A DNA stretch of 64,000 bases, taken from Oidiodendron maius Zn (lineage: Eukaryota; Ascomycota; Leotiomycetes; Myxotrichaceae). The stretch is from assembly GCA_000827325.1 (NCBI GenBank), contig KN832883.1, positions 720,552 to 784,551 of the forward strand. The letters run 5' to 3'. Made by a program: the position numbers and the translations under genes. This document shows positions 58,203-64,000 of the stretch, piece by piece (the first letter of the stretch is position 1; the number at the start of each line of letters is the position of its first letter). Under the pieces are notes generated by a model. The model was not told the origin of the DNA and searched no databases. It was given only the letters and a program-made list of their open reading frames with translations.

Positions 58203-61200
58203 CTTCTTTCAAGTATTTCACGTCCATTGTGCCGTATTACATTAGGGTAACAAGATGGAATGACTAAGTGGATGCTTGTTGGCATGCCCGCAAAGACATT
58301 AATGTCCATTCCTCATGGAAAGGAGATGAGATTGTCCAACTCCAGGAATGGTTCAAATTATCAACACGAGGACGAGGAGTATTCAGCACTACCATGCCCA
58401 GTGCACAAAATCATCCCGCATGCGGGGTCACGGCCCACTACCCATATTTCCATGTCCATATATAAGGCGTCGGGAGTCAGCCTCACTTTGCTGCCCATGG
58501 GAGCGTGCTGGTGCCGAGTCGGGCGACGTGCATGGCGTCGTAACCCTGCTCACCTTCTACCATCCAACAACAGCTTGTGACAGAGACAGCATGCAGATAA
58601 AGAACTGCAGGGCATCGATTCAGTGAAAGGATAAAGGGCATCCTGAGGCAGACGGGACGTGGGGTGGAGGGGGAGGAAGGGATCGGCATTTCTGATCTAC
58701 ACCACCATGCTTCTAGAAAACACACTAAATTTTATACTTATTGCGCCGGATAAATCTCTTGCAATAGCAGCTGATGAAACGTATCGCAACTGCCTACGGT
58801 TATCTAATGGTTATAAGAACGCTGCGTATATAGGGTATCCACTGATGGCCGTTGACATTTGCACGCCAAGTGTTTCTGCACCGCTTTCCTCCACTATACC
58901 AACAGAGCCAAGCATTGTCGCAAAAACAACAGTTCCACGAAGAGTCATGTTGCCACTACCGTCGCACGTCAAAGTCCGCCCAGGTTATTGCTACCTATAC
59001 GAAGAATGAGTGTTAGCGGAGACACATTATGCAGAGGCCGACGGGAGAAAATTCCGAGCCATTGACGTACCGTAGGTACAAATCTTAGGACACGCGACAA
59101 TCAGCTTGCCATCCTCCGTGGGTGGCTGAGGGCCGGCCCAATGTGTTCGCCACGGCTGTGCCTTTGCCTTTGTGCCTTTCGACAACGGAAACCCCTCGGG
59201 GCTGACCGACTTGAAGAAGTCCTCGACGGCTCGAGCGAGAGGGGATTGAAGGGGGGCGTCTCGGTGATCTGGGACCTCGGGAGAAACCGATCGGGATGGG
59301 GGCTGGATGCCATGGATTATTAGCAGAGCTAGTCGACGGACGAAGTGGAGGAGATAGGGAGAGTACGTCTTGGGGATCTAAATGATCCATATTGTACGAG
59401 CGAGCAAAGGCCAAGTAGGCAATTAATTTGTGCGCCGGGTGATGATGACGGCCGCAGGCGGGCGCGGTCGTGGATTGGGAGCCGTGGTCTTACCAAATTC
59501 TGCCGTAGGGAATGCCCGCTGTGGAGGGGCGCGGGGATCCAGATACCCTGGGGTCGCTATTGTGATTGCGATTCAGAATAAATATTCCAAAGCCAAGAGT
59601 CGCGGCCCACGTAACGATCAAAAGGCACTGACGCGTGTAGGGAAAGGGTCGTACTGTAGGTACTTGCGAGTCTTGGTTGCCTGAATGCGTCTGCCGGTAG
59701 GTCTAGGGAGAGTTGGAGACGTGGAGGGGGATGGGGAGGGGTTGGGGAAGAAGACGGGATGATTGATGGATGGTGGAGGTTGGGGAGGAGAATAAACCAG
59801 GTAAGCGAGACACAACAGAGCCAAATGTGTCGGGAAATGAATAAATGGAGTGAGTGAATAAGACAATGGGTGAGGGGTTTCTGTACAAGGTCATCCCCTA
59901 TCTAGACGATTAGCGTGTGATACCTAGCAGTCTCGATGCCACCACGGTGGGATACAATTGCGACGATACAACTGTACAATCTGTCTGAGACTATTACGGT
60001 ACGATATCGCATTGGACTGTGGGGGGGAGGACGCAGTGGGTGTGGTCTGGTGACGGAGGGCTGCACGGCATAGATAGGGGAAGGATGGGGCAGGTGCAGA
60101 AGGGCAGATTGCAGACGCCGGTAGAGTCACACATGGTTATATGATTAGTACCGTTCTTGTCCTAGAATATTCTAATCTGACTCTACACCGTCCTTCTCTT
60201 ACCATCCGCACAGGAGACGAGGCTGCGAGGCCACACCATCCACCCGACAATCTGGACGAGCGTTTCGCGGGTCCAATGACGGCGCACACACTCAGCCTCG
60301 GAGGGTGGCACTATCTCGGGAGTGCCGCGATGCCTGCCATGGAGCCAGGGGCAGCCATGTAGAGATTGATGCTGTTGATAGAGGGCAAAAGGTTGAGAGA
60401 AAGTCAAGCGTCGTTGCGTCTACAAAGCATTGTCTGTAAAGCGTGTGCAGAGCCCACAAATACCCGTAACCCCAGCGACCCAGCGACCCCTGAGCCCCGA
60501 ACGAATGCCAGAGCCCAAGGCTGAATCCTCTGCTTAGCTCTCTCCTAGGGCCAAAAATGCCTCAGTGGTGCCCAATATCCAATGCCCAATGGCTCGAAGA
60601 TTGCTTCCCCTCCTCTTTGGAGTCGATCTTAGCAATATTTAGGGTGTCGATATTGGTTCATATTAGTCATCATCGTGAATTAGTTGACCACTCACTAATT
60701 TTATAGGGCAGGTCTCACCAATATTACAGCCTACTCTCACTAACTCCACTACCCGACTCGCCATCCAACACCCGTACTTCCTAAAATAGGTAGTCAAAAT
60801 ATGTGCTCACGGCTTGGGTGCTTTGGTAAATGTATAGTATAGTAGCCCTTATTTTATCACGTATAAGTGTTATACTTAGCAAATGGGTGATATCCTATTA
60901 TAAAGAGCAATACAAGTTGTATTCATACCTATATACATTAAGTGAGTGAGTGTACACTGTACAAATAGTGAGTATACAAAGTAAACTACCGAGAATGCCG
61001 TATAACATTAGTAAAATCGACACCAGTGTTGATGTATCCTAAGTCCCCCCACCATTTGTCTCCACCATCTCTCCACTCTCTCGCCTATACTGTACTCGTC
61101 CTAACACTCGTCCTAGTGGACTCTGTACTATGTAGAGTAAGTAGTCCGTGCTTATCTCTCCGTCTCCGCCTCCCGCTTTGTTAAATTCTGGATTCTCACG

Positions 61201-61391
61201 GGGTTATGCCGCGGAGCCGCACCGTTCGGCCCAGACCGCCAACTGCTTACCGCAATCGTAATCGAGCATCTCCTGCCCCGCAGCTCTCGTGATCAACGTA
61301 CGCGATTTTTCTGGTCCCCGTGTTTGTGCTTCACGTTCAGATCTTGTACTCTTACTCTTAGTCTCTATCTAACACCCTCCGGCCTCTCATA
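58203..61391. other. Long intergenic region, no gene accepted
   Basis: About 3.2 kb. From 58260 to 60500 it is fairly GC-rich with many short open frames on both strands, low-complexity and mutually overlapping, none with recognisable similarity. From 60640 to 61010 it turns AT-rich with GTGAGTGAGTGTAC-like repeats. A pyrimidine-rich leader precedes the next gene (61330-61391). Confidence 0.35.
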
Positions 61392-62414
61392 ATGCCCGCC
61401 GTCCAAACCAGCCTGGAGTACCTCCAAAAGCTGCCCCTTTACGACGAGGAGAAACCCTACTGGTGTTTTCTTCCCCCCCATGAACGCTTTGATCCCGACG
61501 TCCAGCGCGTCGACAACCTTGAGTTCCAGGATTATGCGGGCATCACCATCCACGACATCCGTAACACCATTAGCGACTTCAAAATCGATGACTGCGGTTT
61601 TGAAGTCCTGTCCCACCAGAGCAGGTTCACTCAATTCCTCCGTGCAGACGATGTCAAGCACTATCTCGAGGAGACGGAGGATCTATTGACAGACAAGCTC
61701 AACGCTGTCTACGTCAAATGCTACGACTCGCGACTCCGGAAGAATGTCGTCTTTCAGCGCAAGGAATTCGACCTCAACGATCCCCTCCTGACTGAAGGCC
61801 CCGCCCGCGGTGTCCACAATGGTTGGTCACTAAGCAAGTCTTATATTTCAAGCACCCCTTATTAACCATCGCCAACAGATATAACCTACGACTCGGGCCC
61901 AGTCGTCATCAACCGCTATATGACCGAGGACGACAAGCAAAAGTTTCTGAAGCCAGGTTACCGTATCAGAATCATCAAGTAAGTAGTATCGCGCCAGAAG
62001 ACAACTGCTCTGACCCGATACAGCACGTGGAGAACTCTGGTCCCTGTTCTAGAAGATCGTCCTCTCGCCCTGTGCGATAGCCGGTCTGTGGATCCCGAGG
62101 ACCTTGTTGCAACAGATCGCATCATCCCAGACCGAGTAGGCGAGGTGTATTACCTGACCTATAACCCCAACCACAAATGGTTCTGGCTCGAAAAACAGAC
62201 GCCTTCTGAACCTTTCGCCTTTGTCATGTACGACACTAAAGCCGGTTCCCATGCCCGATGTAAGTTCTTCTAAATCAACATCCTGGCTGCCATAACCTAA
62301 TAGCCATTCTCTATAGATTGTCCCCACATCTCATTCGTCAACCCTCGGGCTCCAGAAGGTGCTGTCCCGCGTGAATCCATCGAAACCCGCTCTATTGTCA
62401 TCACTAAAGTTTAA
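61392..62414 (+). CDS. CmcJ/AsaB-like (GA4 desaturase-related) family protein
   Basis: Model join(61392..61821, 61879..61978, 62024..62259, 62317..62414), 287 residues, all in phase. The family pattern is clear: an N-terminal LEYLQKLPLYDEEKPYWCF, NVVFQRKEFDLND, then TWRTLVPVLEDRPLALCD after intron 2, SVDPEDLV, VYYLTYNPNHKWFWLEKQ, and after intron 3 CPHISFVNPRAPEGAVPRES followed by IETRSIVI. These proteins are named after CmcJ of cephamycin biosynthesis and gibberellin GA4 desaturase; fungal members act as oxidising tailoring enzymes in several pathways and many are uncharacterised. No biosynthetic core gene stands beside it here, so its substrate is unknown. Confidence 0.88.
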
Positions 62415-63225
62415 CTAACTCTGTAGCACGACCAAAGCGCGAAGATAGAAGCAGCTTTTCTTCCTAGCTAAAGAAGCTCAACCCAAGTCACTTCACATGT
62501 AATGCATCTTGAAAAGCATCTTCCCTTTATTCAATAGACCTTTCCTCTTCATTAGCGTCTATCAACAGAGAGTGGGTTGCACGGTAGTGTTACTTTCGAG
62601 GCGCTCAGGTTTGTGAAGTATATGCTATGCAGGACGGTGGCTGCGTGTGCCCGGAAGGGAATAAGGCTATTACCAGAGAGCCACCCCGGATTCAAGCTGG
62701 ATAGAGGCAGCTCTGGCGGAGCGTAGACGCAGAAATTCATAACACTAATTTGATGCTGATATTCCGCTTCTTGGAGATTTCAATGAATTCATCGCTTAAT
62801 GTGCAATGCAAGCAAGGCGGATAATTTGAAGATTGCAATATTCTTTTCACATAGGGTTTAAGGTCGGAGGCAAAGAGTGATATTCTTCTTCCTCTCGGTC
62901 GCCCGTCTTTGGACGTAGTGCTCGTCGACATATATACTTCTAGTCGGGCTTTCCCTCCTGCTTTCCACTATCCTGTCTGATCATGCTCCATATCATGCTC
63001 TTCGTCCTTCTTAGATCTATCATTAGCTTTCTAGTCACCGATCTAGAGGGTTCAAGAAGCTTCGCCCTGCATAGTGGCGAATCATCCGGCTATATCTTCA
63101 CGCTTACTCCTAGACCCCTCTATAAAATAGAGCTAGAAGGACAGAAGACTATAAGAATACTATAGATTAAATGTCTTAGCAAATATTAATCTACAACTTT
63201 CCTAGACCAGAGTCAAGCTAGCTTA
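62415..63225. other. Intergenic, no gene seen
   Basis: About 810 bases between convergent genes. Short open frames without similarity only. Confidence 0.4.
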
Positions 63226-64000
63226 CTACCTTTCTCTTTCCCTATCACCTTTCTCTGTTCCTTTGAGCACCCGCTGGTGCATCGCCTCGGCCTCTTCATA
63301 CTTGCCCTGGCTCGACAACACCGAGCCAAGGTGGCTGACGCTGCTGAGCGTAGAGGGGTGCTCTGGCCCCAGTACCCTCTCTCTTGATTTGAGCGCCCGC
63401 CAGTGCATCACCTCGGCCTCTTCATACTTGCCCTGGCTCGATAATACCAAGCCAAGGTGGCTGACGCTGCTGAGTGTGGAGGGGTGCTCTAGCCCCAGTA
63501 CCTTCTGATATCCTTTAAGCGCCCTCTGGTGCATCGCCTCGGCCCCTTCATGCTTGCCCTGACTCAAGAATACCGAGCCAAGGTGGCTCGCGCTGTTGAG
63601 TGTAGAGGGGTGCTCTTGCCCCAGTACCTTCTCATATCCTTTGAGCGCCCGCTGGTGCATCGCCTCGGCCTCTTCGTACTTGCCCTGGTTCGAAAACACC
63701 GAGCCAAGGCGGCTGGCGCTGCTGAACGTAGAGGGGTGCTCTGGCCCCAGTACCCTCTCTCTTGTTTTGAGCGCCCGCTGGTGCATCACCTCTGCCTCTT
63801 CATACTTGCCCTGGATCGAGAATACTGAGCCAAGGTAGCTGACGCTGCTGAGCGTATCAGGATGCTCCGGCCCCAGTACCCTCTCACTTGTTTTGAGCGC
63901 CTGCTGGTGCATCGCCTCGGCCTCTTTATACTTTCCCTGTCTAGACAATATCCAGCTAAGGTTGTCAACGCTGGCGAGCGTATCAGGGTGCTCCGGCCCC
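63226..64000 (-). CDS. Kinesin-light-chain-type TPR protein, C-terminal part
   Basis: The frame is open from the right edge (GPEHPDTLASVDNLSWIL...) to a stop at 63226, so the N-terminal part lies outside. Visible are five full and one partial 42-residue units of the pattern QGKYEEAEAMHQRALKGYEK followed by VLGxEHPSTLxSxSxLGSV. This is the TPR_10/TPR_12 repeat at the C-terminal end of many fungal STAND proteins (usually after NB-ARC or a nucleoside-phosphorylase-like domain). The last unit breaks off as GTEKGDRERER. The units are unusually alike. TPRs of this kind serve as ligand-sensing surfaces; the enzymatic or NTPase part cannot be judged from this window. Confidence 0.88.
   Translation of the reverse strand, partial: GPEHPDTLASVDNLSWILSRQGKYKEAEAMHQQALKTSERVLGPEHPDTLSSVSYLGSVFSIQGKYEEAEVMHQRALKTRERVLGPEHPSTFSSASRLGSVFSNQGKYEEAEAMHQRALKGYEKVLGQEHPSTLNSASHLGSVFLSQGKHEGAEAMHQRALKGYQKVLGLEHPSTLSSVSHLGLVLSSQGKYEEAEVMHWRALKSRERVLGPEHPSTLSSVSHLGSVLSSQGKYEEAEAMHQRVLKGTEKGDRERER
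63226..64000 (-). repeat. 126-bp tandem coding repeats (TPR array)
   Basis: On the plus strand the same words recur every 126 bases: TGGTGCATC near 63271, 63397, 63523, 63649, 63775 and 63901, and GGGTGCTC/GGATGCTC with GGCCCC farther on. High nucleotide identity between units points to recent duplication or gene conversion. Confidence 0.9.

Noticed and set aside
58260-60410. Dense overlapping short open frames on both strands
   Set aside because: GC-rich low-complexity DNA; no recognisable domain on either strand.
1-64000. CRISPR arrays, operons, Shine-Dalgarno sites, rRNA or tRNA genes
   Set aside because: The DNA is eukaryotic (intron-rich fungal genes); no spaced direct-repeat array and no tRNA or rRNA signature was found by eye. 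A tRNAscan run would be decisive for small tRNA genes.

Overview
The window is nuclear DNA from a filamentous ascomycete (Pezizomycotina). The genes carry short GT-AG introns of about 40-120 bases with CTRAY-type branch points. They encode fungus-restricted families: UstYa/DUF3328 proteins, Zn2Cys6 and bZIP/DUF3425 regulators, an NR-PKS, a DMATS prenyltransferase, HET, Clr5-ankyrin and STAND (NB-ARC/TPR) proteins. I cannot name the genus from the sequence.

Left part (1-28 kb), a biosynthetic region. At the left edge is the 5' end of a metallo-beta-lactamase-type thioesterase, divergent from a Zn2Cys6 regulator. At 19.2-24.9 kb is a non-reducing PKS (SAT-KS-AT-PT-ACP) with no thioesterase of its own, the organisation of atrochrysone-carboxylic-acid synthases, which use a separate beta-lactamase-fold thioesterase. 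Next to it is a DMATS-type prenyltransferase, then a secreted tannase/feruloyl-esterase-family hydrolase. Together these look like a cluster for a (prenylated) anthraquinone or anthrone.

Between regulator and PKS (8.9-17.2 kb) is a second, self-contained set. A 123-residue secreted precursor carries five nearly identical 21-residue units ending in KR. Around it are three canonical UstYa oxidase-like proteins and one divergent protein with two HxxHC motifs. This is the layout of a dikaritin-type RiPP pathway (ustiloxin, phomopsin and asperipin are the described examples), with a core around NDYPKYGSVGDFEAVNK that I do not recognise. I consider it the most interesting content of the window. A GNAT acetyltransferase lies between this set and the PKS.

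Middle (30-45 kb): a Clr5-ankyrin protein with a frameshift; a small two-exon gene; an AT-rich repeat-like stretch; a 16-exon gene joining a serine esterase domain to a CorA-like Mg2+ transporter domain; an Ecm33-like GPI-anchored wall protein; and several inverted repeats.

Right part (45-64 kb): a bZIP/DUF3425 regulator, an SDR, a zinc alcohol dehydrogenase, a conserved fungal protein of unknown function, a DUF7708/NB-ARC/TPR STAND protein, a CmcJ-like enzyme, and the 3' part of a gene built from near-identical kinesin-light-chain-type TPRs. Genes related to non-self recognition (HET relic, Clr5-ankyrin, esterase-CorA, STAND, TPR array) recur across the window, typical of an accessory chromosomal region. 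Exon joins were made by hand from splice signals and reading-frame continuity.
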